Shown here: positions 40,249 to 51,590 of the stretch, in pieces | Layout: each line of letters starts with the position of its first letter | How positions within the stretch are numbered: position 1 is the first letter of the stretch | Source of the DNA: Erinaceus europaeus | Lineage: Eukaryota; Chordata; Mammalia; Eulipotyphla; Erinaceidae | NCBI RefSeq assembly: GCF_950295315.1 | Contig: NC_080171.1 | Coordinates: 110,990,593-111,054,592, forward strand | Length of the DNA stretch: 64,000 nt | Direction of reading: 5' to 3' | The notes under the pieces: generated by a model | Database searches by the model: none | The model's input: the letters and a program-made list of their open reading frames with translations, nothing else | Told to the model about the DNA's origin: nothing | Translations under genes and position numbers: made by a program

Positions 40249-42046
40249 TTTCTTTGTTGCTCAATTCAGTTTTCATCTGATGACTTACCCTTCAAAAGTA
40301 GAAAAAAAAATCAAATTAAGGAATGCCTGTCAGGTTCCCCAGAGTTTGAAATGCTCTTTGTACAAGCTAAGAGGTTAAAAAGGAATGCAGAAACATGCTA
40401 CAGAGTCTCATGAGGCCAGGGAGGTTAGAAAAAATATGCAAAACATCTTGAAATAGATGAAAAAAAAACTCTTCAGAAATGAACACTCACTCAGTTCAGC
40501 TCAGTTTCCTATTGGCATTTGCAGTGCTGAGTTGTAAGAGATGGAGGTGGGACAAGTCCTGGGGAGACATCCTAATGTTTATTAGGATGCTGTGACATCT
40601 CAGCATGCAAATGCTCCCTGGCCTTAATTCATTGCTTCTTGCCCCCACTCTCCTTACTCCTTGTACTCTAGTTTCTTGAGTTGATTAGAATAGGTGGTGA
40701 CAGGTGGGGGCTAAGAAGACTCTTGAGTTGTTTTTGAGCCTGAATTCCAATTTGATCTCCTTTCTCAGTGGAATCCACTTCTCCCAGCTAAGCTGTGTTT
40801 TGCAGCTTTATGGCAAGACCTAAGGTGCTTTATTTCCACTTAAAGAACTGCCTGTTCTATTTACCATCATCCAGGGGACTTAACCTTATTTAAAAGACTG
40901 GCCTTCCTCAACATGCAAGAGTTCCTTGGGGACCTCAAAGTTTTTCTCTCAACAGTCTGCACCCAGTCCTCTCAAGTCAACAAAGGGGCCTCTCCAAGAC
41001 CTTCCAGTCTTTGTTCCGGTGCCTGCAAGGGAGTCCTGACAAGTGATTTGTTTGCATTAGTACATGCTTCCCTCCAGCAGCACAGCCATTCTGTACTCAG
41101 TCAGTGCTTTACAACTGGCACGTCTCAACATTCCTAAAATCCCAGTGAGAATCTTAAAATAGAATAAGAAATGAGAATTTAAATTAGAAGCAACAGCCCC
41201 TGCAGGGGTTGCCAGCTTTGGGAGTAGAGAGCATCTTGTTGCCATTTCTCCTCCTCAGTAGGGTAGTCCTTCTGTTCTGATGAGGGGGGCATCCTCCCTC
41301 ACGCATGACTCATCTTGTCCTGTTCTAGGGGCTCCAGCTGACTGAGGTTGGGATAAGCCTCCTCAGGACTTTTGAATATGGGGAATTCTGAGATCGTCAC
41401 AAAAAGCTAAAGTAACGGCCTTTGTTCCAGCTACCAGTTGGGAGGAAAGGATGCAGAAGCAGTAATAGGAGAATCCCTGAGGCTTAGCTGTCTGGTCTTG
41501 TGTCTGAGGTGTTTGACCCTGAATTGAGTGAGCTCTGTAGATGGATTCTAGATGGCTTGCACTCTGGAAGGTAGTCACATTTTTAATCTGGGGGTGGAAT
41601 GTAAGAATCTAATTCTTTGTGTGACCAATGTCACAGAAGGGCCAATGGCAGGGAAAGGCTGTAACTAGGTCATCTTGAGGGGGAAAATAAGGACCCATTC
41701 TTATCTGGAAAGAGTATCTCCCTGTGTTCCTTGGACTGCTACCCTGTTTCAGAGTCATGAACCTCAGGAGCAACATTTTGGATTACACTTGACCTAGATG
41801 TGGGTCCTGTGTAAGGTCTATTTCTCCAGTCCACATCCCCAACCCACCAGGGGGAAGAAAGCACTTCGCACTGTGGTCGCAGGCACTGAACTAGGCCCAC
41901 GTTCCATCAGACTCACAGTGAAAGTTTCCAGACCAGACCACACATCCTTCTCACAAAGGCAGAAGCTTTACGATCTTAGTTTCTCTCCTTTATAATGTCA
42001 GGAAGGGCTGGCCCATCAGGAAAAGGGAAAGGGGGGCGGGGCCAGA
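40248..42046. other. Repeat-poor unique stretch, 1.8 kb
   Basis: No mobile element or coding region recognised. ATGCAAAT octamers occur at 40604-40611 and near 40436. The stretch is a candidate for a conserved non-coding element because it is SINE-free, but that cannot be judged without alignment. Confidence 0.4.
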
Positions 42047-42565
42047 GAATGGAATACTACTCAACTATTAAAAATGGTGACTTCTTTATTCTTTCACTGC
42101 ATAAATGTTTATTAAGCATCTACTTAATGCCAGGCACTGAAAACCTAGGATCCTGAGTGTTTTCTCTGTGAATAAAGGATATCCTATTTAGAAAAAAAAA
42201 AAAAGGTGAATTCAGCCTTCTTCACCCCACCTTGGATGGATCTTGAAGGAATCCTGTGAAGTGAGATAAGCCAGAAAGAGAAGGATAAAAATGGGATGAT
42301 CACACTCATAGACAGAAATTGAAAAACAGGAACAGAAGGGAAAACACAGAGCAGAACTTGGACTGGAGTTGGTGTATTGCACCAGAGTAAAAGACTCTGG
42401 GGGGTATGGTGGGGAGCCTTCAGGTCCTGGAATGTGATGGCAGAGGATGACCTAGTGGGGGTTGAATTATTATGTGGAAAACTGAGAAACGTTACACATG
42501 TACAAACTATTATATTATACTATTGACTGGAAACCATTAATCCCCCAATAAAGAAAAAAAAAGAA
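42047..42565 (+). mobile_element. 5'-truncated L1 3' end, interrupted
   Basis: GAATGGAATACTACTCAAC to the terminal CCCCCAATAAAGAAA matches 61675-62050 of the larger L1. It is broken by a ~120-bp insert at 42085-42204. It contains only the last part of ORF2 plus 3' UTR and is not functional. Confidence 0.87.
42076..42213 (+). pseudogene. Short processed-transcript insertion inside L1
   Basis: Bases 42085-42204 are absent from the intact L1 layout at 61700. The insert contains an L2-like phrase (TTTATTAAGCATCTACTTAA, CCAGGCACTG), an AATAAA at 42171-42176 and an A-run at 42192-42204, and is flanked by GGTGACTTC (42076-42084) and GGTGAATTC (42205-42213). That is the signature of a retrocopied 3' UTR end, source gene unknown. 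Confidence 0.7.
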
Positions 42566-43946
42566 AGAAAGAAAAGGTTGAGCTCAGAGCATTTCACCTT
42601 TTCCTCATTTCCTTTATTCTCAGAAGAAATTCCCTCACTAGTGTGAAACACAGAGGAAGAGATGGGGATTCATAGAAGGAACATACAAGAACAACCAGAT
42701 TTAAATATTTGCCCACAAAGAAAGTTCTCCCTCCAGGTTTTTCTTTCACAGATGTCCTAGAGGATTCCCAGAAGCCTGGGGAACTGGAAAATTGCCTTCA
42801 ATATCAAGAGTCCAAACCTGGATGAGTGCTGGAGGAATATTCCTATTATACCCAAGTGTCCAGGGAGTGATACACATGTGTGTACTCACCAAGCCCTCCC
42901 GGAGCCTTCCTCTGGAGCCCTGTCCCAAGGCACAGTGTGGTAAAAGCACTTTTTCTGCCTCCTGAAAAGCTGAAACTTGCTCCCCTATCCCCAACGATTG
43001 TCTGCTGAGCATTTCCCCCAACCAGTCACTGTTCTCTAAGTGAGAAGATATAACCACCAACACCCCCTCATCCCCGCTAGTGAGATTTCCTGCAGTCGAT
43101 GTTTTGAAATTGAGTCTTTCCTGGTACCAACTCAGAATTTAACCCAGCCCAGGTCTTCTCCTCTCAGTTCACAGTCTACGATCTGGAACTCACCCTTCTG
43201 TTTTCTGGAGTGGGGACATGATGTTGAGGTGTTAAAGCTCTAGCCCTTTTCCAGATGGAGTTTTTTGCTGGGATGCTTAGCAAAGACAGCATCAGCAGAC
43301 AGAAGAAAAAGCATGAATGATATGTGTTACACCCCGAATTTAATTGAGTTTTGGTTGTGGTGCCCTAGGGTATTAATTGCTAAGATAATACTTAATAGGG
43401 CAAAGATTATGTGCTTTTCTTTGTGCTGAAATTTTCAGACACTGAACTGAATGTATTGAAATAAGCCTGTCACTCACTGCCCATGGTTTAGAACTAAGGA
43501 GCCTTTCAGAGATTCAGGTTGCCTGGGGAAGTGGTCATTCCCTCACCTCTACCAGCTGGTGCTGATACTGAGAAAGAATGTGAATCTGAAAAGTCTTGTT
43601 TGCTAACCTGGGAAGCCTTACTTTTCTCTGCACAGAACAGTCCCAGTTGTGTAGAGCTGTGAAAACGAACTGTGCTCAGCCCAGGGATGGGTAAAAGTGA
43701 AACTTCAGTAAGTTGTTGGGTCTTTGGTGTTAAGATCTTACCACCAGAACTTAATTTCCTTGCTCAATGATTTGGAGCCTTGGTGTTATCCTTACCAGGA
43801 GAAGTTGGCCTTGAGCTTTGTCAAAAGTTATCCGGCTACCTTGGTTCTTGGATTGTGAGACACCCCCCTGCCCCCACCCCCAACAGACAACATATAGAGA
43901 AAATGTGACTGGATGACTTTCAGTACAAGCAATAAGGGGCTGAATC
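42566..43946. other. Unique sequence
   Basis: Small frames such as 42746-43063 (minus strand, 105 codons) have no recognisable domain and no splice support. No repeats were called. Confidence 0.4.
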
Positions 43947-44258
43947 CTTTTAAAAAATGTTTTTATATTTCTTTATTTACCCTTTTGTTGCCCTTGTTTT
44001 TTTTTTTGTTGTTGTTATAGTTATTGTTGTTATTGATGTCGTCATTGTTGGATAGGACAGAGAGAAATGGAAAGAGGAGGGGAAGACAGAGAGGGGGAGA
44101 GAAAGATAGACACCTGCAGACCTGCTTCACCTTTTGTGAAGCAACTCCCCTGCAGGTGGAGAGCCAGGGCCTCGAACTGGGATCCTTACACTTGTCCTTG
44201 CGCTTTGCGCCACGTTTGCGCCATGTGTGCTTAACCCGCTGCGCTACCGCCTGACTCC
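43947..44258 (-). mobile_element. ERI-type SINE, long-type body
   Basis: TTGTTGCCCTTG tail, GTTGGATAGGACAGAG, CTCCCCTGCAGGTGGAGAG and GCGCTACCGCCTGACTCCC. A short phrase of the head (TTTGCGCCA) is duplicated near 44205-44223. Near consensus. Confidence 0.9.
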
Positions 44259-44374
44259 CTCATTTTAACTTCTAAGATGGCCATGAATGAAATCATGATT
44301 AGTGTTTTATTATCATTATTGTTTATCTAGAGGTCAGTAGGGAGCCTCTGCCAAAACTAGTCAGCAGATATTGT

Positions 44375-44391
44375 GGGGGGGGTGGGGGGGC
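44375..44391 (+). repeat. G-run (8G-T-7G)
   Basis: Two long G-runs separated by a single T; low complexity and possibly poorly resolved in the assembly. Confidence 0.8.
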
Positions 44392-44484
44392 GGTGGCGAG
44401 AATGAATGAATGATTTTCTTGTTTGTCACTGAGAGGAGATAGCCAACTCCTTAGTATGTTGTCCAGAGCTGGTTGATACATGGT

Positions 44485-44723
44485 TTAGACTGCTACCTTG
44501 AGGGCTGGTTGGTGGTACACCTGGTTGAGAACACATGTGAAAATGTACAAGGACCTGGGTTTAAGTTCTCCATCCCTACATGTAGGGGGGAAGCTTTGCA
44601 AGTAGTAAAGCAGTACTGCAGGTGTCTCTCTCTCCCCCTCTCTCCCTCTCTGTCTCCCCCTACCCTCTTGATTAGTGGCTGTCTCTATCCAATAAATAAA
44701 GATCTAAAAAAATGTTAGACTGC
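44485..44723 (+). mobile_element. ERI-type SINE, short form, 9-bp TSD
   Basis: GAGGGCTGGTTGGTGG head, GGTTTAAGTTCTCC B box (drifted), GCAGGTGTCTCTCTC and CTGTCTCTATCCAATAAAT. TTAGACTGC at 44485-44493 and 44715-44723. Confidence 0.9.
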
Positions 44724-46134
44724 AGACTTGCCATTGGTCATGAGCAAATCATATGACCTGTTATTGTCTTCCTAGTTCACTTTATGGAACACCTTGACCC
44801 CAGGAAAGGGGCTAAAGGAGGTAATGTACGGCCACTCAGCACAGGTGAGGTACCCCAAGGCACCATTCTTGGTCCTCCAGGCTAGCCTCCCTTGCCTGAA
44901 CTCCCCATAAGAGAAAGGTAGTGTATCAGAAATACCATCTCTTCTGTTCTGAGTTTCAAATGGTGAAGGCCAGAATCCCACACATGTTTATCGACCAGCT
45001 GCATTTGGACAGAACATCTATTTACGATTATATTTCTGTTATCTGCACATGTGTGAGCACCTATATGTGTGTGTCACACAGGCCTTTCTGTTCCTTTGTG
45101 GATGTGACGGGCTTATTTAGACCTTTTCTGCCTGACTGCGTTCCCTCGAGCATTTCCATGCCCAGTGGAAAGTCTTTCAGTTTGTCAAGGGTTTGAGTAA
45201 TACAGCCGTCCATTGTCCTTCCTTCAATTGTATTCTTTATTAGAAGAGCAAAAAAAAAAAAAAAAAAAGCAGCCATTTCTAGGCCAGGAGCTAGCAGGAT
45301 AAAAATCAGTACAAATATCAATTAGGGGGCAAAGTTTCATTGTAAAAGTAAGTTTTTTTTTCATTGGAGAGAAAAAAAAAAGCCCTCACTACCTCTACCA
45401 ATGATAGAGATGTGTGTCCCTTCATTCAAAACCAGTTCCAGAGAAAGAACGCTGTGTGAGCGAATTTTGAGGAGATGTCATGGGGCAGCTTTCACACATT
45501 TGGGCTTGGAATTGTGGGAGAAAAACGACCTGTATTCTTTCTGAGAATCAGGCACACTATGACCTTTCTGCTGAAGAATTGTGATGATCTTCTTCGGAAC
45601 TGTTTTTCTCTCATTTTTCTGAGGCTTTGAAATAAGAAGTGTGCTGTGCAGATAGCTTCTGCATTGTATTGGGCCCGAGTTAGGATCTCTATAGGGCATA
45701 AGGCTGTCAAAGCTATGTACTTACCTGGAGATGTTCTAATCACTTCCACAGAATCTATCTTCTTCTGAGAAAATAGACTGTGTAAACCGGTTCTCAATTT
45801 CGTTTTAGCTGATTAAACCGTGTTGATACTATAAACTTAAAGGAGATCACATATAAGAAGGGGCCCGTATCAGACCTCAAAGTTCATTAGAAAACTAAAC
45901 TCGGCAAGACTGGAGATTACCTCTGGGGAGAAGACAGTGGGACTCCCTGAAGGAGAAGGAACTTGTGCTCACAGGGAGTGAGAGAGGCATTTGTATAAGC
46001 AACTGCTCAGGGAGGGGAGAGCTTGTAGTTCTGATGACTGGCTCAGAGCTGTCCAATGGAAATACAATATAAGTCACATATACATTATGTTTTTTTTTTT
46101 TTAGTAACCATGTAACAAGTGAAGTTAACTTTAC
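44724..46134. other. Unique sequence
   Basis: No gene called. The minus strand at 45492-45797 is open for 101 codons and contains a good splice donor at 45720-45725; see findings. A-runs occur at 45250-45268 and T-runs at 46090-46103. Confidence 0.4.
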
Positions 46135-46349
46135 CTTTTAATATTTTATTTACTTGTTCATTTATTGGATAAGACAGAGAAACTGAGATAGAAGGGGAGA
46201 GTGGGAGAGAGGACTAGAGAGAGACACTTGAAGCAAGGCTTTACCACTTCTGAAACCCACCCCCCTGCAGGTGGGGGCCAGAAGTTTGAACCCACAAACT
46301 TTTACATGGTAAGATGTGTGTTCAACCCAATATACCACCACCCGACCCT
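46135..46349 (-). mobile_element. ERI-type SINE, short form
   Basis: TTCATTTATTGGATAAGACAG, the body, CCCCTGCAGGTGGGGGCC and CCACCACCCGACCC. Moderately diverged. Confidence 0.84.
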
Positions 46350-46849
46350 AAAATTCATTTTATCACAATGCACTCTATTATGCAAAAAGAACATTTTTCA
46401 AATGCAATGATCATTTCATCATATCCTCAGTATAAATGATTGTGCATGAATTATTTTCATTTATTTTCTACTAAATTTTCAAAGTCTAAGGTGCTTTCAG
46501 AATATAACCTAGCTCTGAGTTGGTTATAGCCACAAGGTTTGGAATCATGAGTGGCTAGAGTTTCCCTGTCAGCAGTACAGGGTTGGTGTGTCAGGGTTCT
46601 TTGCCCACTATGGGCTTCATTGCTGGTCATGAGTGTCCTCTGAGAGAAAGGCAAGTGCTCAGGGAAATGCTCAAGTATTCGCTGCCACTACCCCTGAAGA
46701 GTGGTAGGCACAAAAAGGTGTGGTAACTTCCACTTATCTCCTGTAGTATTTGCTCTTGGAGTCTTATTTGCTATACTGTAGGAAAGCCTGGGCTACATGG
46801 TAAGACCTTGCAGGTGCTCTGGATTATAATAGCACAATCAAGAACCAAT
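46350..46849. other. Unique sequence
   Basis: No gene or repeat recognised. Confidence 0.4.
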
Positions 46850-47335
46850 TGACGGGAATGCTCAAACACTAATTCGAAGGCACGTATGCATTCCATAAGC
46901 TACATTATTCACAGTAGCCAAAGAGTGGAAGCAGCCTAAATGCCCATCAACAGATGACTGGCTGAAGAAGTTATGGCATATATATTCCATGGGATTCTAT
47001 TCTACAATGAAAAAAGATGACATTGTGTCCTTTGGGATAAAATGGGAAAAAGTGGAAGTGATTCCCCTTAGTGAAATAAGTAAAGCAATGAAAGACAACC
47101 ACCGTATGGTTACACTCATCTGTGGAATCTAGAGATCTGATACACATTACTTCGGAAAAAAAAAAAAACAGAAGCAAGCAAACTGTAAGACTTGTGAGAA
47201 CTATGATGGTTATTTTTGGGAGGTGTGAGGGGTGATGGTGATACTGAACTTTGGTGGAGAGTGTGGTGTGGAACTAGACACTGTAATCTTATAATCTTGT
47301 AGTATGCTATTAATAACAAATAATAAAAAAGAAAG
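46850..47335 (+). mobile_element. Old L1: ORF2 end and 3' UTR
   Basis: 'TATTCACAGTAGCCAAAGAG', 'TAAATGCCCATCAACAGATG' and 'AGTGAAATAAGTAAAGCAATG' are the classical end of L1 ORF2, followed by a 3' UTR with GTGAGAACTATGATGGTTATT and an AATAATAAAAAAG end. It is a different, older subfamily than 60058-62055. Confidence 0.82.
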
Positions 47336-47423
47336 AACCAGTTGACTGTCCCCTCCCCTTCCCTCTATAAATGGAATGTGTGCATGTCCCATTAAATTGT
47401 CCTTTTTTATGGCAGGAGAAGCT

Positions 47424-47742
47424 TTTAAAATTTATTTATTTGAGAGTCGGGCGGTAGCACAGTAGGTTAAGCACAGGTGGCGCAAAGCACAAGGACCAGC
47501 TTAAGGATCCTGATTCCAGCCTCTGGCTCCCCACCTGAAGGGGGAGTCACTTCACAAGTGGTGAAGCAGGTCTGCAGGTGTCTATCTTTCTCTCCCCCTC
47601 TCTGTCCTCCCCTCCTCTCTCCATTTCTCTGTCCTATCCAACAATGACAACATCAATAACAACAATAATAACTACAACAATAAAAAAAAAACAAGGGCAA
47701 CAAAATGGAATAAATAAGTAAATATTTTAAAATTATTTATCT
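47424..47742 (+). mobile_element. ERI-type SINE, AACAATAATAACTAC-tailed form, inserted in another SINE's tail
   Basis: Element at 47443-47723 with GAGAGTCGGGCGGTAGC head, GATTCCAGCCTC B box (mutated), CTCTCTCCATTTCTC and AACAATAATAACTAC. TTTTAAAATTTATTTATTT at 47424 and TTTTAAAATTATTTATCT at 47725 form a near-perfect TSD made of the T-tail of the SINE that follows. Confidence 0.88.
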
Positions 47743-47937
47743 ATCATTTCTTAATTTTCTAGAACACAGAGAAATTGAGCGTAGAAGAGGAGATAAGGAG
47801 AGAGAGAGAGAGAGAGGCCTGTGGCGTTGTCTCATCACTCATGAAATTTCCCCACTGCAGGTGGGGAATCGGGGCTTGAACCATGGTCCTTCTGCATGGT
47901 AATACAGGCTCAGCTGGGTGCATTACTGCCCGGCCTC
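47725..47937 (-). mobile_element. ERI-type SINE, short form
   Basis: TTTTCTAGAACACAGAG, the body, CACTGCAGGTGGGGAATCGGGG and GCATTACTGCCCGGCC. Its tail was the target of the preceding SINE. Confidence 0.83.
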
Positions 47938-48099
47938 TAGGAACAGGATTTATTAATTTATGGAGTGGGTATCTTCATGACCGATACTAGGCAGAGCCCA
48001 TGAGGTCCTGGGAACATATTTATCATATGAACAAATGAATCAATATATTGAAGTAAAGGCTCACAGACAGACTTGTGCTCTCTGACTGAGTCTTCTGGT

Positions 48100-48190
48100 T
48101 AACCCTTCCAAGTGAGGAAACCGAGGTCCACAGAGGTTGAAGTAACCAGCCCAAGGTCATAGTGGCCCTTAAGTGTCAGATCTCCTAGAT
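48100..48190 (+). mobile_element. MIR core
   Basis: 'GTGAGGAAACCGAGGTCCAC', 'AGAGGTTGAAGTAACCAGC' and 'CCAAGGTCATAGTGGCCC' are the conserved MIR core in sense. Confidence 0.85.
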
Positions 48191-48510
48191 CAAGCTGCAT
48201 CAAGATGTGGCAGTGTAGCATATCACAATTTCCAATCACAGACACAGTCAGCTAATGAATGATGGCCTGCATTTCCCTTTCCTCTAAAAATAAAAATTCT
48301 CCCTGGTTCTCTTTCTCGTGCAGATTTATCACCATGTGAAAGGGATTAGAAAGACAACTTTATTAGCAGAGGGAGTGGGGAGGATGTTTTGTAAACAAAC
48401 TCTATTTAGCTCACTGTATGAATTGTCCAAAGCAAAACTTTAAAGAATTTCTTTGTCTTGTCTGTTCTTCGCAAATTTATTGCTTCTTGTCTGAAAGCTA
48501 TAGAAACTGC

Positions 48511-48550
48511 TTCATTCGTTCATTCATTCATTCATTCATTCATTCATTTC
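48511..48550 (+). repeat. (ATTC)n microsatellite
   Basis: About nine CATT units with one variant at the start. Confidence 0.94.
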
Positions 48551-48889
48551 CATATCTTATGTGGTCCATCTACAAGTCCTGCAGACATGTCTTTCTTTGG
48601 CCCTGGCAGGGTTAGACTCCAGACTCACCCTGCTGCATGATGGTGCAAACTAAACCCCTACCTGATATGCTTTCTAGACTTCTAAACATGGGGCTTAGTA
48701 TTGCTTTTCCACATCATTTGTAGAACTGTTGGTTTAGGGCCTGGAGTCTGAATAGGTGTGATATTTTCCTCTTTTTGCAAGACTGTAGGACTCCTTGCAT
48801 AGAAGGAGCAGCCCTTAGCACCAATCTTACAAACTGCCTGTCTACCCTGTTGTACTCACTGTCACCGGACTTCCAAGCCCTAGAACCTC

Positions 48890-48914
48890 TCTCTCTCTCT
48901 CTCTCTCTCTCTCC
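48890..48914 (+). repeat. (CT)n microsatellite
   Basis: About 12 CT units. Confidence 0.92.
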
Positions 48915-49450
48915 CTGACTCCTTCCTTTTCCTTTATGACTGTCTTTTCTCTATTTTTTCCTATCAGCTAAATGCCTCTCAAGACGTGTCTGTATTTTCT
49001 GTCCACTTTCTTCCACTGACATTTCATCAATAAGGGTCCATGCCAGCTCAAGGGCCTTCTAGCCATGCTTGGCAAGCCATCCCATTCTTTCTGTGCCTTT
49101 TGTCTAACATTGCTTCCATTTTCCTTCTGATGGTAGGGGACTTCACCTACCATACCCCCAGCCTCCTTCCCACGTCCTTTCCATGCAGTGCTATTTGAAC
49201 TTTGAATTGTCCTGACTTTCCTCAGAAGTACATCATGAGATGATGATTTCAAAGTAAGTCATCTGTGTGAACAGCAACTACCTTCCAACCCACTCTCATC
49301 TGATGGAGATATGACAGCATGGGAGTGAGATCAAATAGGGCCCCCAATCCACACTGTTGACAGTTATCTCTAGTAATGATAGAGAAGTAGATCATTACAC
49401 TGGTACATGGAATGCCAGGGACAAGCTGGTTCCTGTAGGTCTATCTCTCT

Positions 49451-49664
49451 TTTTTAAAAAAATTATCTTTATTTATTGGATAGTAATAGCCAGAAATTGA
49501 GAGGGAAAGGGGAGATAGGGAGGGAGACAGAGAGACATCTGCAGCACTGCTTCACTGCTTGCAAAGCTTTTTCCCTACAGGTTTTTTCCCTATCAGGGGC
49601 TTGAACACGGGTCCTTGTGCGCTGTAACATGTGCACTCAATGAGGTCCTTCACCAACTCGACCC
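49451..49664 (-). mobile_element. ERI-type SINE, short form
   Basis: TTTATTTATTGGATAGTAATAG, the body with a duplicated CCCTACAGGTTTTTTCCCTA phrase (49571-49591 area), GGGGCTTGAACACGGGTCC and a drifted head. Confidence 0.82.
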
Positions 49665-51237
49665 TCATCACTATGCCATCTCTGGGCTGATAACAGCCTG
49701 CTCTTCTAATGACTCTGGAAATAACAAAATGACTACCTCAGAGTTATTCTTTCTATGGATGGAGAGAGCTGGGATTTTTATCTGTCAACTGCCACCAGGC
49801 TTTGGGCACTAGAGTGACAGTTAAATGTTAGGCTGGTTGAAATGGCTAGGGTCAACAGGGCATGCCACAGGAATTAAACTCTTCTGCTTACCCTGGAGTT
49901 TTGTATAATCTACAGGTCGTATTTCCTTAACATACAAGTAAGATGGAAACATGAGCAGCGGCAACAACTAGAAAGCACAATCCTTGAAAAATGGAATTTG
50001 AAAGCACTGAAATTCACCTTCTGTGACAAGTGCTGTCCTTTCACCCAGGTTTTCTCTGTACCTCAATTATCTGTTTGAGTGTCAGTCTCTGTAGACTATC
50101 TTAGAAGACCTTTGCTTTTCCTTACATCATCTCCAGAACCTAGAAGCATCTTGGCTAAAGTAAGGCATACCTTTATCCCATAAGCTATCACCAGGTCTAA
50201 GAAGTACCCTGGATAGGCCATAAACACGTATCAAATGGACAAACTGCTATGATTTATTGTAATTAGTAGGGATAATAATCTATTCATGGAGTCAATAACT
50301 TGTTAAGAAAGATAGATATGTTCCTGGAGTTTCTAGTGGTAATCTATAATTATTTGGCACTAGTATTTAAGTAGAAATAAAAATCATTCATGTGAATTGT
50401 GTAACTGGCTTAGTGACTTATGGTGTTCATGACATAGGTAAAGAGGCTGACTTTGGGGTACCACCTGGTTAACCCTTCAAGGTCTACTCTTGGGAGCACA
50501 CTGAGCTTGGTTTCATGCTCTCATATTGCCATCTTGAGATTCTTAATAATGTTCAACTAAGCCCCTCCTTTTTGTTTTTCTCCTGGCTCTGCAAATTAGA
50601 TAACTAATACTGTAGATAACAGGATAATATCTTAGAATTGGGGTGTGAGCTCAGCATTTGAAACTTTTCTGGGGGCTCAGTCACAGGCACTCAAGGGTCA
50701 TCAATCCACACTTGTGGGTGCCGGGCTACTCTGAGTCTTCTTTTACTCTCTTTCCAAAATAAAACTGGACATTCTACTGCTTCTGAGGCAGGAGATATGG
50801 AATCTACACCTGTATTTGGAATGTTGATCCTACAACCACTTTTCTGATACAACAGATGCTAAAGGTTTTTGTGACAATGCCTGACTAGGTTGCGATGAAT
50901 TTTTTAGTAAGACTTTTTGTGATGTTTTCAAAACCCTCCAATTTACAAGATCCTCCTTCCCTCTCCCCAAGTATTTTCTCAGGTTTCATGAGAAACCTCC
51001 CAAAACCCAGATGTGGGCCTGGGAGGCTCAGGAGTCTTCCTTTCTAGTCAATTTCTTGGATTTGTCAAGGACTAAGTTGTGAATAACTCTTTTAAAGATT
51101 TTATTATGAAAAATCTCAAACATGGAGAAAAATAAAAGAATTATCTAGGGGCCACCAATATCTTTGTGCACTCAGATTCTGGAATTGGTATTTCATTATA
51201 TGTCCTTTGCCACATTGCCTGTCATCTGTCTGTCCGT
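49665..51237. other. Unique sequence, 1.6 kb
   Basis: No mobile element or gene recognised. Like 40248-42046 it is a SINE-free island. Confidence 0.4.
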
Positions 51238-51282
51238 CCATGTCCATCCATCCATCCATCTATCCATCAATCCATCCACAAT
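51238..51282 (+). repeat. (ATCC)n microsatellite
   Basis: Imperfect CCAT units. Confidence 0.9.
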
Positions 51283-51590
51283 CATCTGTCTTGATGTAGA
51301 CTTAGATATCCCCAAATACTACCTTATGAGACTTTGTATATTCCATTTATGATCAAAAAGAGTCTAGGCAGCAAATAAGTTTCTAAGAAGACAAATGTTG
51401 GGTTTAAAGACTAACCCCCTTCACTCTACCTCTTTGCATTTTAATGGGGGTGCCAATTTACACTGCATTTCTGATATTTTCATCAGGCTAGGATAGACTT
51501 ATCTCTCATATGTACATATATATTTATAGATGTGTGTTTACATATGTGTACATGTAGATATCTCTAGATACATAGATATCATAAAACTCC
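51283..51590. other. Unique AT-rich sequence
   Basis: No gene; imperfect TA/CATA stretches near 51510-51580. Confidence 0.4.

Larger units (their letters stand above)
48191..49450. other. Unique sequence with two microsatellites
   Basis: No gene recognised; a 94-codon frame at 48968-49252 (minus strand) has no motif. Confidence 0.4.

Noticed and set aside
42746..43063. A 105-codon minus-strand frame in unique sequence.
   Set aside because: No domain, no splice sites at its ends, and the length is within chance expectation for 64 kb on two strands.
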